Below are positions 35,085 through 44,282 of a DNA stretch of 64,000 nucleotides, in pieces; position 1 is the stretch's first letter; every line of letters starts with the position of its first letter. The notes below the pieces were generated by a model. That model had not been told where the DNA came from and did no database searches. It worked only from the letters and a program-made list of their open reading frames with translations. The translations under genes were made by a program, and so were the position numbers. This DNA is from an uncultured Anaerolineae bacterium (GTDB lineage Bacteria; Chloroflexota; Anaerolineae; Anaerolineales; Villigracilaceae): positions 1 through 64,000 of the forward strand of contig CAIJPN010000182.1 of NCBI GenBank assembly GCA_903822545.1, written 5' to 3'.

Positions 35085-36425
35085 ATGCTCATCACCAACG
35101 CCACACTTGTCACCTGGGGCAAACCCAATCAAATCCTGCCCAACCACGCCCTCCTGGTGGATGAAGATGGATTCATCGCCGCGCTGGGGCCGGATTCCGT
35201 GATGCGCTCAACCTACCCAGACGCCTCGCTGTTTGATGCCAAAAACCAGCTTGTCCTCCCCGGCAATATCTGCGCCCACACACACTTCTACGGCGCTTTC
35301 GCGCGCGGCATGGCCATCCCCGGCGCTGCTCCCGCCGCCTTTGCAGAGATCCTGCAAAAGCTGTGGTGGCCGCTGGATAAATCCCTCGATGAAGCCGACA
35401 TCCGCTACTCCGCCCTGCCCTGCCTGCTAGATGCCATCCGCCACGGCACCACCACCCTGTTCGACCATCATGCCTCGCCCAACGCCATCGACGGCTCCCT
35501 GGACATCATCGCCGAAACAATCCAGCAGGCTGGCGTACGCGCCGTGCTGTGCTACGAAGTCACCGACCGAGATGGCCCCGAGCGCATGCAAGCCGGCATC
35601 CGCGAAAACGTGCGTTTCATCGAAAAAGCTCGCGCCGAAAAATCTCCCATGCTGGCCGCAACTTTCGGCTTGCACGCCGCCCTGACGCTTTCTGATAAAA
35701 CACTGGAACAGTGCCGCGCCGCTGCCCCCACCGGGACAGGTTTCCACACCCACCTTTCTGAAAGCGCCGATGATGGCCTTTCCGTCCAGCAAAAAGCTGG
35801 GATGCGCCCGGTGGCCTGGCTCGACAAATATGGCTTGCTCGGCCCCAACAGTATCGCCGCGCACTGTGTCCATCTCAGCCAGGAAGAGCGCGAAATCCTG
35901 GCAAAGACCGGCACCTGGGTCACCCACCAACCGCGCTCGAATATGAACAATGCCGTTGGCGTCTCGCCGGTTGAAAAATATCTCGAAATGGGCATCAAAG
36001 TCTGCCTGGGCAACGATGGCTTCTCCAACGCCATGTGGGAAGAATGGAAAGCCGCCTACCTGCTGCACAAGATCGACCAGCGCGACCCGCGCGCCATGGG
36101 TGGCTACACCGTCACCGATATGGCCATCTACAACAACGCCGCGCTGGCAAATACCTTCTTCCCCGTGGAAGTTGGCGAACTGAAAGTTGGCGCTGTGGCC
36201 GACCTGATGTTCGTGGACTACGACGCCCCCACCCCGCTGACGGCTGGCAACCTGCCCTGGCACATCCTGTTCGGTTTCCGCGACAGTATGGTCACCACCA
36301 CCATTGCCCAGGGCAAAATCCTGATGAAAGACCGCCAGTTGACCACGCTCGACGAAAAAGAAATTGCCGCCAAATCACGTGAACTGGCAGCCAAAGTCTG
36401 GCAAAAATACAACCAAAAATTCTAA
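35085..36425 (+). CDS. ssnA: Putative aminohydrolase SsnA
   Basis: A 446-residue metal-dependent amidohydrolase. It starts 2 nt after the NACHT-like gene. The motifs are HTHFYGAFARG (metal ligands), LWWPLDKSLDEADIRYSAL, FDHHASPNAIDGSLD, HTHLSE, HCVHLSQEE and GNDGFSN, which match the SsnA family rather than generic cytosine deaminases. SsnA is linked by context in other genomes to selenium-dependent molybdenum hydroxylases and purine breakdown, but its reaction is unproven. No such hydroxylase lies in this window. The following gene is an F420-linked reductase. Confidence 0.85.
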   Translation: MLITNATLVTWGKPNQILPNHALLVDEDGFIAALGPDSVMRSTYPDASLFDAKNQLVLPGNICAHTHFYGAFARGMAIPGAAPAAFAEILQKLWWPLDKSLDEADIRYSALPCLLDAIRHGTTTLFDHHASPNAIDGSLDIIAETIQQAGVRAVLCYEVTDRDGPERMQAGIRENVRFIEKARAEKSPMLAATFGLHAALTLSDKTLEQCRAAAPTGTGFHTHLSESADDGLSVQQKAGMRPVAWLDKYGLLGPNSIAAHCVHLSQEEREILAKTGTWVTHQPRSNMNNAVGVSPVEKYLEMGIKVCLGNDGFSNAMWEEWKAAYLLHKIDQRDPRAMGGYTVTDMAIYNNAALANTFFPVEVGELKVGAVADLMFVDYDAPTPLTAGNLPWHILFGFRDSMVTTTIAQGKILMKDRQLTTLDEKEIAAKSRELAAKVWQKYNQKF

Positions 36426-36458
36426 ACCCCGAACTCCAGCGTCTCCAGATGTTGGAAG

Positions 36459-36480
36459 TCAAAAATCGGGAGATTTTTGA
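36459..36480. repeat. Short palindrome of the AAATC/GATTT family
   Basis: TCAAAAATC (36459-36467) pairs with GATTTTTGA (36472-36480) around GGGA. It lies between ssnA and the F420 reductase gene, 18 nt before the latter's ATG. Confidence 0.75.
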
Positions 36481-36497
36481 TCCCAAAAAGGAAAAAC

Positions 36498-37172
36498 ATG
36501 ACCGACACCCCCATCACCCTCGCCGTGCTCGGCGGAACTGGAAAAGAAGGCAAAGGACTGGCATTTCGCTGGGCCAGGGCTGGATACAACGTGATCATCG
36601 GCAGCCGCGCAGCTGAAAAAGCTGAAGCTGCCGCCGCCGAACTGACTGAGATGCTGGCTGGCAAAGCCTCTGTCAGCGGCATGGATAACCTGGCAGCGGC
36701 GCAAAAAGCCAGCTTGTGTGTGTTGACGGTACCTTATTCAGCTCACAAAGATACCCTTTTAGCGGTCAAAGACGCTTTGCAGGGCAAAATCCTGGTGGAT
36801 GTGACCGTGCCGCTCGTCCCGCCGAAAGTGGCCAAAGTGCAGATGCCCCCGGCGGGCAGTTCTGCCCAAGAAGCGGTGGAAATCCTCGGGGAGGGCGTCC
36901 AGGTTGTGGATGCTTTCCAAAATATCTCTTACGAACACCTGCTGCATGGCGAAGACGTGCCCTGTGATGTGCTCGTGATGGGCACATCCAAAGCCGCGCG
37001 TGAGGAAGTGCTCAAACTGGTGGCTGCCGCTGGTTTGACCGGTTGGGATGCCGGCCCGATTGAAAATTCGGTGGTGGTGGAAGGCCTGACCAGCGTGTTG
37101 ATCCACCTTAACAAAACTTATGGCTCCACCCATGCCGGGATCAAGCTGACCGGGCTTTCACCCAAGCAATAA
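36498..37172 (+). CDS. npdG: NADPH-dependent F420 reductase
   Basis: About 224 residues from the ATG at 36498, behind AAAAAGGA (a TTG 21 nt upstream is less likely). The N-terminal GGTGKEGKGLAFRWARAGY is the F420/NADP-binding fingerprint of the Npd family, and IGSRAAEKA carries the Ser-Arg pair that selects NADP. Later QNISYEHLLHG and CDVLVMGTSKAAREEV segments fit the family. It moves hydride between NADPH and coenzyme F420, so the host probably makes F420. A terminator follows. Confidence 0.9.
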   Translation: MTDTPITLAVLGGTGKEGKGLAFRWARAGYNVIIGSRAAEKAEAAAAELTEMLAGKASVSGMDNLAAAQKASLCVLTVPYSAHKDTLLAVKDALQGKILVDVTVPLVPPKVAKVQMPPAGSSAQEAVEILGEGVQVVDAFQNISYEHLLHGEDVPCDVLVMGTSKAAREEVLKLVAAAGLTGWDAGPIENSVVVEGLTSVLIHLNKTYGSTHAGIKLTGLSPKQ

Positions 37173-37228
37173 TGCGCGGCCACCTCCAGACGCGAACGCA
37201 GAAAATTTATTTTCAACCCTAAACGAAG

Positions 37229-37270
37229 CTGGCTCCTCCGTCTTTTTGGGAAACGGATGAGCCAGTTTTT
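37229..37270 (+). terminator. Intrinsic terminator after the F420 reductase gene
   Basis: CTGGCTC (37229-37235) pairs with GAGCCAG (37259-37265), extended by CCGT/ACGG inside, and is followed by TTTTT. Confidence 0.75.
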
Positions 37271-37287
37271 AACCCTGAAAGGAAACT

Positions 37288-37818
37288 ATGTCTAGACTTG
37301 CCGGAAAAAAGATCGCCGTCCTGGTTGCCGAGGGCGCAGAAGACCTGGAATTTTATGTGCCCATGATGCGCCTGCAAGAAGAAGGCGCAGAAGTGCTGCC
37401 TGCCGGGCTGGATTTGAAACCCGTGCGCGGCAAAAACGGGCTGGAAATTAAGCCGAGTGTAACCATCGACTCGCTCAACGCGGACGAGTTGTTTGCGCTG
37501 CTGTTGCCGGGCGGATGGGCCCCCGATAAGCTGCGTCGCTACCCGGTGGTGACTGAACTGGTAAGCAAGGTTAACGCCAGCGGCAAGGTGATCGGCATCA
37601 TTTGCCATGGCGGGTTGATCGCCATCTCGGCCAGGATCGTAGCCGGGCACCGCGCTACAGGTTCTCTGGGGATCAAAGATGACCTGGTGAATGCCGGGGC
37701 CACCTGGGTGGATGAACCCGCCTTTCGAGATGGCAACCAGGTGTGGGGGCGGGTAGTGGCAGACATCCCCGCTTTTTGCCGGGAACTGGTTGCGGCGCTG
37801 GTCGAATCTGCCGGATGA
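37288..37818 (+). CDS. DJ-1/PfpI family protein
   Basis: A 176-residue protein with the glutamine-amidotransferase-like fold. It has KIAVLVAEGAEDLEF at the N-terminus, the conserved Glu in that strand, and the nucleophile elbow VIGIICHGGLIAIS with the catalytic Cys and following His. Length is typical of PfpI/YraA. The residues LLPGGWAPDKLRR between them are also family-typical. Members act as deglycases, proteases or chaperones; which applies is not clear. The dhaR-like gene begins 15 nt later behind its own -10 box. Confidence 0.88.
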   Translation: MSRLAGKKIAVLVAEGAEDLEFYVPMMRLQEEGAEVLPAGLDLKPVRGKNGLEIKPSVTIDSLNADELFALLLPGGWAPDKLRRYPVVTELVSKVNASGKVIGIICHGGLIAISARIVAGHRATGSLGIKDDLVNAGATWVDEPAFRDGNQVWGRVVADIPAFCRELVAALVESAG

Positions 37819-37820
37819 GA

Positions 37821-37826
37821 TAAAAT
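37821..37826 (+). promoter_or_regulatory. -10 box for the dhaR-like gene, leaderless spacing
   Basis: TAAAAT followed by 7 nt and then the ATG at 37834. No ribosome site is present. Confidence 0.45.
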
Positions 37827-37833
37827 TCCAATC

Positions 37834-39858
37834 ATGTCCTCATCTGAAACTGCCCCCGCCAATATTCGCATTGATTCTGAAGAATACCAGCGCGCCATGT
37901 TGGCTGCATGGAAAAAATTTACCACCACCCAGCAGCTCGACCCAATTGTGCCGCCGGTGATTGCCACATCCTGGCGGCGCTCATGGGGTAAGGTTAACCC
38001 GAATAACAACATCGAGTTTGCCCAGATGAGTAGCGATTACCTGCTGGCTTCGCAAACTGCCAGTTTTGACCTGATGGCAGTGGCGCGGCCTGTGATGGAA
38101 GATATTTACCAGTGCGTGATGGCCTCGGGTACTGTGCTGGTGCTGACTAATAGTGTGGGCTGTGTGTTGGATATGATTGGCGACCCGGACGTGCTGCGTG
38201 TGATGGGAACCTGGGGGGCACAATTGGGCAGCATCCTTGCAGAAGAGCAGATCGGGACATCCTCCTTTGGCCTGGCTCTGACAGAGCGTATGCCCGTACA
38301 AGTGGCGGGCAGCGAACATTTTGTGAGCCAGTTCCATGTGGCCACCGGGGCGGCCGCACCGATTTTTGATGCCAGCGGGCATCTGCTCGGCGTGCTTGGG
38401 CTGGTCATGCCCATTGAGCGCTACCACATCCACTCGTTGGGGCTGGTAGTGGGCGCCGCGCGCGCCATCGAAAGCCAGCGCCAATCTGACCAACTGATGG
38501 CGGAGCAAAACAGTCACCTGGCCCAGGTCAATGCCATCCTTTCAGCCATCTCCGATGGCATCCTGGTTTGGCGCGCCGATTACGTGCTGGTACATGCCAA
38601 TCAGGCTGCCAGCCAGATGCTCGGCATCCCAACCCACTCGATGATGGGCAAGCCCGCCGATACGCTCTTCATCATCCCTGGCTTTGTGCGCAAGGCCGTG
38701 CTGCGCCGCAAGCCGCTGGTGGATGTGGAAGGGGTCATCATCATTGGCGAACGCACCATCAACTTCCTCATCAGCCTCGATTTCGTCTACCAGAACAAAA
38801 GCATATTGCAATGGATCATCGTCACCCTGCGCCCCGAGAAAAAAATCCGCATGTTGGTGCAGCGCCAGGTGGGGGCCAATGCCGCCCTGACGCTCAACGA
38901 CATTCCCGGCGAGGCCCCGCAGATGCAGCGCGTGCGCCATTTCGTGCGCTCGGCAGCCGGGGCGCAGGCCAGCATCCTCATCCGCGGTGAGGTGGGAACC
39001 GGTAAAAATGCCCTGGCCAGCGCCATCCACAACGCGGGGCCGCGCCGCGAAGGCCCATTTGTCATCTTCGCCTGCTCATCGGTGCCCAACGAACTGGTCA
39101 TCAACGAACTGCTCGGCTTCGATGAAGGCAGCGAACATAAAGGTGTCAGCGTCAGTGGGCGCCCCAGCAAATTTGAGCTGGCGCAGGGAGGCACGCTTTT
39201 CTTCCAGGATGTGGATGCGCTGCCGCTGGAAGCCCAAACGGTTTTATTGAATGCGCTCGAACTGGGCGTGATCCAACGCCTGGGCAGCCGCCGCGCCATT
39301 GAGATTGATAGCCGCGTCATCGCTTCGACCTCCGCCAACATGGAGAGTTTGATCTCCCAGGGAGTATTTCGCCCCGACCTGTACTACCGTTTAAGCACCT
39401 TTGCCATCACCCTGCCGCCGCTGCGCGAACGTCCGCGCGACATCCCACTGGTGGTGGAACGCATCTTAACGCGTTTCTCGCAGCAGCTCGGTTACAACGT
39501 TTCAGTGGCAACCGATGTGATGGAAACGCTGAAAAAATATCCCTGGCCCGGCAACATCCGCGAGGTGGAGTCGGTGCTTGGGCGGGCTGCCACCCAGGTG
39601 GCGACCACCGGCGGGCAAATTGAGATGATGCACATCCCCGGGTATGTGCGCAATACCCACCTGGTGCAGCCCAGCCTCGAATCGCTGCCCACAGTCAATT
39701 CCCTGGATGATGTGGAGCGCGAAACCATCCTTCGGGTGGCGCAATCCTGCCGGGGCAACGTCAGCCGCATGGCCGAAGTGTTGGGCATTGGCCGCACTAC
39801 ACTGTGGCGAAAACTTAAGACCTATTCGGTTGATCCTGAAGAGTACCGGCGGCATTAG
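37834..39858 (+). CDS. dhaR: DhaR-like transcriptional regulator with GAF, PAS, AAA+ and Fis domains
   Basis: A 674-residue regulator. An N-terminal GAF-like sensor (about 60-210) and a PAS domain (about 228-330) precede an AAA+ domain (about 350-570) and a Fis-type helix-turn-helix at the end (GNVSRMAEVLGIGRTTLWRKL). The P-loop is GEVGTGKNALASAI. The sigma54-contact GAFTGA loop is absent (residues there read GFDEGSEHKGV), and Walker B is FFQDVDAL instead of FLDEI. This fits DhaR/AcoR relatives that no longer work with sigma54. In E. coli DhaR is switched by DhaK and DhaL and uses a sigma70 promoter. It most likely controls the glycerol/dihydroxyacetone genes that follow. Confidence 0.88.
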   Translation: MSSSETAPANIRIDSEEYQRAMLAAWKKFTTTQQLDPIVPPVIATSWRRSWGKVNPNNNIEFAQMSSDYLLASQTASFDLMAVARPVMEDIYQCVMASGTVLVLTNSVGCVLDMIGDPDVLRVMGTWGAQLGSILAEEQIGTSSFGLALTERMPVQVAGSEHFVSQFHVATGAAAPIFDASGHLLGVLGLVMPIERYHIHSLGLVVGAARAIESQRQSDQLMAEQNSHLAQVNAILSAISDGILVWRADYVLVHANQAASQMLGIPTHSMMGKPADTLFIIPGFVRKAVLRRKPLVDVEGVIIIGERTINFLISLDFVYQNKSILQWIIVTLRPEKKIRMLVQRQVGANAALTLNDIPGEAPQMQRVRHFVRSAAGAQASILIRGEVGTGKNALASAIHNAGPRREGPFVIFACSSVPNELVINELLGFDEGSEHKGVSVSGRPSKFELAQGGTLFFQDVDALPLEAQTVLLNALELGVIQRLGSRRAIEIDSRVIASTSANMESLISQGVFRPDLYYRLSTFAITLPPLRERPRDIPLVVERILTRFSQQLGYNVSVATDVMETLKKYPWPGNIREVESVLGRAATQVATTGGQIEMMHIPGYVRNTHLVQPSLESLPTVNSLDDVERETILRVAQSCRGNVSRMAEVLGIGRTTLWRKLKTYSVDPEEYRRH

Positions 39859-39922
39859 TACTTTTGGGAGCCAAATTACAAAAACAGCAGGAAATTATTC
39901 CATTTTGAAACAGTGGTGATTT

Positions 39923-39951
39923 AAAAAATGTTCCAGTGTGGAACATTTTTT
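39923..39951. promoter_or_regulatory. Palindromic operator candidate, also terminator-like
   Basis: TGTTCCA-GTG-TGGAACA (39929-39945) is flanked by A6 and T6. Its centre is about 59 nt upstream of the start site predicted from the promoter at 39962-39989, a common activator position. It also lies 65 nt after the dhaR stop and could end that transcript as a bidirectional terminator. Confidence 0.6.
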
Positions 39952-39961
39952 ATGTTTAATT

Positions 39962-39989
39962 TTGAGAATCTGGGGGTATCTCATAAAAT
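39962..39989 (+). promoter_or_regulatory. Sigma70-like promoter of the glycerol/dihydroxyacetone operon
   Basis: TTGAGA (39962-39967) and TAAAAT (39984-39989) with a 16-nt spacer. The predicted start near 39996 leaves a leader of about 160 nt before the glycerol channel gene. I do not recognise a riboswitch in that leader. Confidence 0.6.
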
Positions 39990-40158
39990 AAATAAGTATG
40001 CTCTTTGTGTTTATCCTAGGATTTATTTTGCAAAAATGACTTTTTGTCCGCACTGCGAAAGGAGAAATCAACTTCCCGCAAATAAACACATACGCGTTTT
40101 CGGCCCCATACACACCCCGTAATTCAACCCCCCCAAATTCTGATTAAGGAGAAAAACC

Positions 40159-40857
40159 ATGTTTCTTGCTGAACTCTTTGGCACAATGACACTGATCGTC
40201 CTCGGTGACGGCGTTGTCGCGAACGTCCTGCTCAACAAATCCAAAGGCCAGAACTCTGGCTGGATCGTCATCACCGCTGGTTGGGCCTTCGCGGTTATGA
40301 GTGGTATTTTTGTTGCCACCGCCATGGGCGGCCCTGGCAGCCTCAACCCGGCTTTCCAGATTTCCTCCATGGTGCAGGGCGGTGACTTCAACGCTGCGTT
40401 GATGAACCTGCTCGGCGAGTTCGTGGGCGCGTTTGTTGGCGCTGTCCTGGTCTGGTTGCTCTACCTGCCCCACTGGGAAGTTACCTCCGATGCTGGCCTC
40501 AAGCTGGCTGTGTTCTCCACCGGCCCGGCCATCCGCAACCCCGGCCTGAACCTGCTCACCGAAATCATCGCCACCTTCATGCTCGGCCTGGTTGCTTCCG
40601 CCATCCCGGCTGCTGTTGGTGCCACTGGCATGAGCGCCTTTGTTGTTGGTATGGTCATCTGGTCGATGGGTCTCTCCCTGGGCGGCCCCACTGGTTATGC
40701 CCTCAATCCTGCTCGTGACCTCGGCCCCCGCATTGCTCACTTTGTCCTGCCGATCCCTGGCAAGGGCGATAGTGACTGGGGATACTCCTGGGTTCCCGTT
40801 GTTGGCCCGATCATCGGCGCAGTGCTTGCCGGTTTCGTCACCAAGATGCTCTTCTAA
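40159..40857 (+). CDS. glpF: Glycerol uptake facilitator (aquaglyceroporin)
   Basis: A 232-residue MIP channel with six TM helices and two pore half-helices. The first NPA motif is NPAFQ, the second NPARDLGPRIAH, in which Asp after NPAR is the mark of glycerol-conducting members. It has a clear TAAGGAG ribosome site. It admits glycerol, which GlpK (42715) and, after oxidation, DhaKL would phosphorylate. It is the first gene of the operon. Confidence 0.94.
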   Translation: MFLAELFGTMTLIVLGDGVVANVLLNKSKGQNSGWIVITAGWAFAVMSGIFVATAMGGPGSLNPAFQISSMVQGGDFNAALMNLLGEFVGAFVGAVLVWLLYLPHWEVTSDAGLKLAVFSTGPAIRNPGLNLLTEIIATFMLGLVASAIPAAVGATGMSAFVVGMVIWSMGLSLGGPTGYALNPARDLGPRIAHFVLPIPGKGDSDWGYSWVPVVGPIIGAVLAGFVTKMLF

Positions 40858-40900
40858 AAACCCGCGCCAGCTTTCCTGGACAGGTGTGAGGTACTGAGTT

Positions 40901-41902
40901 ATGAAAAAACTGATTAATAAGCCAGAAGATGTTGTCCGTGAAGAATTGGAAGGCATCGCTTATGCCCACGGCGACCTTGTAAAAGTCCACTACGATCCGA
41001 ATTTTATTGTGCGCGCCGATGGCCCCATCAAAGGCAAAGTGGGCGTCATCTCTGGTGGTGGCTCAGGCCATGAACCCATGCACGGCGGTTTTGTTGGAAT
41101 GGGCATGTTGGATGCCGCCTGTCCCGGCGCAGTTTTCACATCACCCACACCGGATCAAATGCTTGAAGCGACCAAAGCCGTCAATGGCGGCGCTGGTGTG
41201 CTGCACATCGTCAAGAACTACACTGGCGATATCATGAACTTCGAAATGGCTGCCGACCTGGCCCGTGCCGAAGGAATTGAAGTCGAAGCAGTAGTAACCG
41301 ATGATGACGTGGCCGTCAAAGACAGCCTCTACACAGCTGGCCGCCGCGGCGTGGGCGTCACCGTCCTTGCCGAAAAACTGTGCGGAGCCGCCGCAGAACA
41401 GCGGCGCTCACTTAAGGATGTAGCCGATGTCTGCCGCAAGGCCAAGAACCTGGGCCGCACCATGGGCATGGCGTTGACTTCTTGCACCGTTCCGCATGTC
41501 GGCAAGCCCACGTTTGATCTGCCCGAAGACCAGATGGAAATCGGCATTGGTATTCATGGCGAACCTGGCCGTGTGCGCATGCCGCTCAAACCCGTCGATG
41601 AAATCGTTGAAATGCTCATGGAGCCCATCATCAGCGACATTCCCTACAAGAGTGGCGATGAAGTGCTTCTGTTCGTCAACGGCATGGGCGGAACCCCACT
41701 GGTTGAGCTTTACATTATTTATCGCAAAGCCTATGAGATCGCCAACAAACACGGTCTCAAGGTTGTCCGCAACCTGATTGGCCCGTACATCACCAGCCTC
41801 GAGATGGCCGGAACTTCCATCACTCTGCTCAAGATGGATGACGACATGCTCAAGCTGTGGGATGCCCCTGTTAAGACCCCTGGTTTGCGCTGGGGTGTGT
41901 AA
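40901..41902 (+). CDS. dhaK: Dihydroxyacetone kinase subunit DhaK
   Basis: A 333-residue substrate-binding subunit. It has the [16 protein letters not shown] motif, and His219 in [13 protein letters not shown] is the residue that forms a hemiaminal with dihydroxyacetone in the family. Length is close to the 356 residues of E. coli DhaK. It binds DHA and takes phosphate from ADP/ATP held by DhaL. Its unphosphorylated or substrate-free form may also regulate the DhaR-like protein, as in E. coli; that is inference here. Confidence 0.97.
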   Translation: MKKLINKPEDVVREELEGIAYAHGDLVKVHYDPNFIVRADGPIKGKVGVISGGGSGHEPMHGGFVGMGMLDAACPGAVFTSPTPDQMLEATKAVNGGAGVLHIVKNYTGDIMNFEMAADLARAEGIEVEAVVTDDDVAVKDSLYTAGRRGVGVTVLAEKLCGAAAEQRRSLKDVADVCRKAKNLGRTMGMALTSCTVPHVGKPTFDLPEDQMEIGIGIHGEPGRVRMPLKPVDEIVEMLMEPIISDIPYKSGDEVLLFVNGMGGTPLVELYIIYRKAYEIANKHGLKVVRNLIGPYITSLEMAGTSITLLKMDDDMLKLWDAPVKTPGLRWGV

Positions 41903-41969
41903 ACCGAATACTTTTTTCAGCCAGGGCGGTCGTATGGCCGCCCTGGCGTTGCCAACGGAGTAATTGAAT

Positions 41970-42608
41970 ATGTCCATCACCCGTGATGATGCTCTGGCCT
42001 GGATCAAAGCCGTTGCCGGTGTAATCAACACCAACAGCACCTACCTGACCCAACTTGATGCGGCGATTGGCGATGCTGATCATGGCGCTAACATGGATCG
42101 TGGTTTCAAAGCTGTTTTGAACAAAATGCCCGAAATCAGCGACAAAGATATCGGCACGATCTTCAAAACTACCGGGATGACATTGATTTCCACCGTTGGC
42201 GGGGCTGGCGGCCCGTTATATGGCACTTTCTTCCTGCAAGCGGGTACAAAAACGGTCGGCAAGATGGAACTCAGCCTGAGCGATTGGGCTGAAGCCCTCG
42301 AATCGGCCTTGAGCGGTGTCTTGATGCGTGGCAAAGCCGAATTAGGCGACAAAACCATGGTAGATGCCCTCACCCCGGCAGTCAACGCCCTCAAACAGGC
42401 CATCAAAGATAACCAGCCCATTAACAAAGCCCTCGGGCTTTCAGCAGAAGCAGCAAAAGCAGGCATGGAAGGTACCATTCCCTTGGTGGCGCGCAAAGGC
42501 CGAGCCAGTTACCTGGGCGAACGCAGCGCCGGTCACCAAGACCCCGGGGCGACATCCACTTATTTGATCTTAAATGCCGCCGCCGAAACCTGGAAAGAGG
42601 TTGCCTGA
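41970..42608 (+). CDS. dhaL: Dihydroxyacetone kinase subunit DhaL
   Basis: About 212 residues from the ATG at 41970, 9 nt after CGGAG; a TTG 6 nt upstream is less likely. It is an all-helical nucleotide-binding subunit. The LDAAIGDADHGANMDRG motif carries the three Asp ligands of the two Mg ions that hold ADP. The DhaL-type C-terminal region KGRASYLGERSAGHQDPGA is intact. In PTS-linked kinases ADP stays bound and is rephosphorylated by DhaM, which is encoded at the end of this operon. Confidence 0.97.
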   Translation: MSITRDDALAWIKAVAGVINTNSTYLTQLDAAIGDADHGANMDRGFKAVLNKMPEISDKDIGTIFKTTGMTLISTVGGAGGPLYGTFFLQAGTKTVGKMELSLSDWAEALESALSGVLMRGKAELGDKTMVDALTPAVNALKQAIKDNQPINKALGLSAEAAKAGMEGTIPLVARKGRASYLGERSAGHQDPGATSTYLILNAAAETWKEVA

Positions 42609-42714
42609 CCTTGCCCCTGCCAGAGTCACCGACTTTGACATCACAGCAAATTCACCCGCGTGGTGGTTTGCGTAATCTTATTCCCTCTTCAAAATTTCCC
42701 CGGAGGAATCGAAA

Positions 42715-44211
42715 ATGGCTAAATATGCAGCAGCAGTTGATCAGGGCACTACCAGCACCCGTTTCATGATCTTTGACTACGCGGGCAAGGTTGTTGCCAT
42801 CGACCAGAAAGAACACGAACAGATTTTCCCCAAGCCAGGTTGGGTCGAGCACAACCCGCTTGAAATCTGGCAGCGCACCCAGGAAGTCATCGACGGCGCA
42901 CTCAAGAAGAGTGGTGTAGATCCCAAAGATATCGCTGCGGTTGGCATCACCAACCAGCGCGAAACCACCGTTGTGTGGGAACGCGCCACCGGCAAGCCCG
43001 TCTACAATGCCATCGTCTGGCAGGACACCCGCACCGATGCCATCTGCAATGAACTTGCCAAAGATGGCGGCCAGGATCGTTTCCGCGAGAAAGTCGGCCT
43101 GCCCCTGGCCACCTATTTCTCCGGCCCCAAGATCAAATGGGTACTCGATAACGTCCCCGGTGCCCGCGAAAAAGCTGAAAAGGGCGAAGTGCTCTTCGGC
43201 AATATTGACACCTGGGTTATCTGGAACCTGACCGGCGGCCCGAACGGCGGCGTACACGTCACCGACGTTTCCAATGCCTCCCGCACCATGCTCATGAACC
43301 TCGAGACCCTCGACTGGGATCCCGATATGCTCAAAGCCATGGGCATCCCCCATGCCATGCTGCCTCGCGTCCGCGCCTCCGCCGAAGTCTACGGCAAGGC
43401 AGTCGGCTCCCTGAGCGGCATCCCCGTTGCCGGTGACCTCGGCGACCAGCAGGCCGCCCTCTTCGGCCAGACCTGCTTCAGCGCTGGCGAAGCCAAGAAC
43501 ACCTATGGCACCGGCTGCTTCATGCTCCTCAACACCGGCACCAAGCCCGTGCAGTCCAAGAACGGCCTGCTCACCACCCTGGGCTACAAGATCGGCAATG
43601 AACCCGCCGTATACTGCCTCGAAGGCTCCATCGCCATCACCGGCGCCCTCGTCCAGTGGCTGCGCGACAACCTGAAATTCTTCGATTTCTCCAAGCACAT
43701 CGAAGAATATGCCAAGGCCGTTCCCGATAGCGGCGGCGTCTACTTCGTGCCCGCCTTCTCTGGCCTGTTCGCTCCCTACTGGAAGAGCGACGCCCGCGGC
43801 GCCATCGTTGGCCTGACCCGCTTCGTCACCCGCGAGCACATCGCCCGCGCTGCCCTCGAAGCCACCGCCTACCAGACTCGCGAAGTGCTCGATGCCATGA
43901 ACGCCGACTCCGGCGTTCCGCTGACCGCCCTCAAAGTCGACGGCGGCATGGTCTTCAACGACCTGCTCATGCAGTTCCAGGCCGACATCCTCGGCGTGCC
44001 CGTCATCCGCCCGACCGTTGCCGAAACCACCGCCCTCGGCGCAGCCTATGCCGCCGGTCTGGCCGTTGGCTTCTGGGCCAAGGTTGAAGATCTGCGCGCC
44101 AACTGGGGCAAAGACAAGGAATGGGACCCCAAGATGGATGCAGAAGAACGCGGCAAGCTCTACAAGGGCTGGAAGAAAGCCGTCACCCGCACCTTCGACT
44201 GGGTTGAATAA
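42715..44211 (+). CDS. glpK: Glycerol kinase
   Basis: A 498-residue FGGY-family kinase converting glycerol and ATP to sn-glycerol 3-phosphate. It starts after a CGGAGGAATCG site. Motifs are [14 protein letters not shown] at the ATP-binding N-terminus, [35 protein letters not shown] and the C-terminal [18 protein letters not shown]. It feeds the GlpA-like dehydrogenase encoded downstream. Its codon use is strongly biased to C/G-ending codons compared with its neighbours, which hints at high expression. A strong terminator follows it. Confidence 0.98.
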   Translation: MAKYAAAVDQGTTSTRFMIFDYAGKVVAIDQKEHEQIFPKPGWVEHNPLEIWQRTQEVIDGALKKSGVDPKDIAAVGITNQRETTVVWERATGKPVYNAIVWQDTRTDAICNELAKDGGQDRFREKVGLPLATYFSGPKIKWVLDNVPGAREKAEKGEVLFGNIDTWVIWNLTGGPNGGVHVTDVSNASRTMLMNLETLDWDPDMLKAMGIPHAMLPRVRASAEVYGKAVGSLSGIPVAGDLGDQQAALFGQTCFSAGEAKNTYGTGCFMLLNTGTKPVQSKNGLLTTLGYKIGNEPAVYCLEGSIAITGALVQWLRDNLKFFDFSKHIEEYAKAVPDSGGVYFVPAFSGLFAPYWKSDARGAIVGLTRFVTREHIARAALEATAYQTREVLDAMNADSGVPLTALKVDGGMVFNDLLMQFQADILGVPVIRPTVAETTALGAAYAAGLAVGFWAKVEDLRANWGKDKEWDPKMDAEERGKLYKGWKKAVTRTFDWVE

Positions 44212-44228
44212 CCCTACGTAACATCCCC

Positions 44229-44274
44229 GAGGGGGTGGGCAAGAGCAAGCCGCTCGCCCGCCCCCTCTTTTTTT
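44229..44274 (+). terminator. Strong intrinsic terminator after glpK
   Basis: GAGGGGGTGGGC (44229-44240) pairs with GCCCGCCCCCTC (44256-44267; one G-T pair) and is followed by a run of T. It would separate glpF-dhaKL-glpK from the downstream genes or act as a partial attenuator. Confidence 0.9.
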
Positions 44275-44282
44275 AGAACCCC

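Noticed and set aside
32461-37818. Defence island around the NACHT-like protein
   Set aside because: Neighbours are SsnA, F420 reductase and a DJ-1/PfpI protein; no nuclease, integrase or toxin gene is present.
39990-40158. Riboswitch in the long leader of the glycerol operon
   Set aside because: About 160 nt are available, but I cannot match any known aptamer core and see no strong terminator/antiterminator pair.
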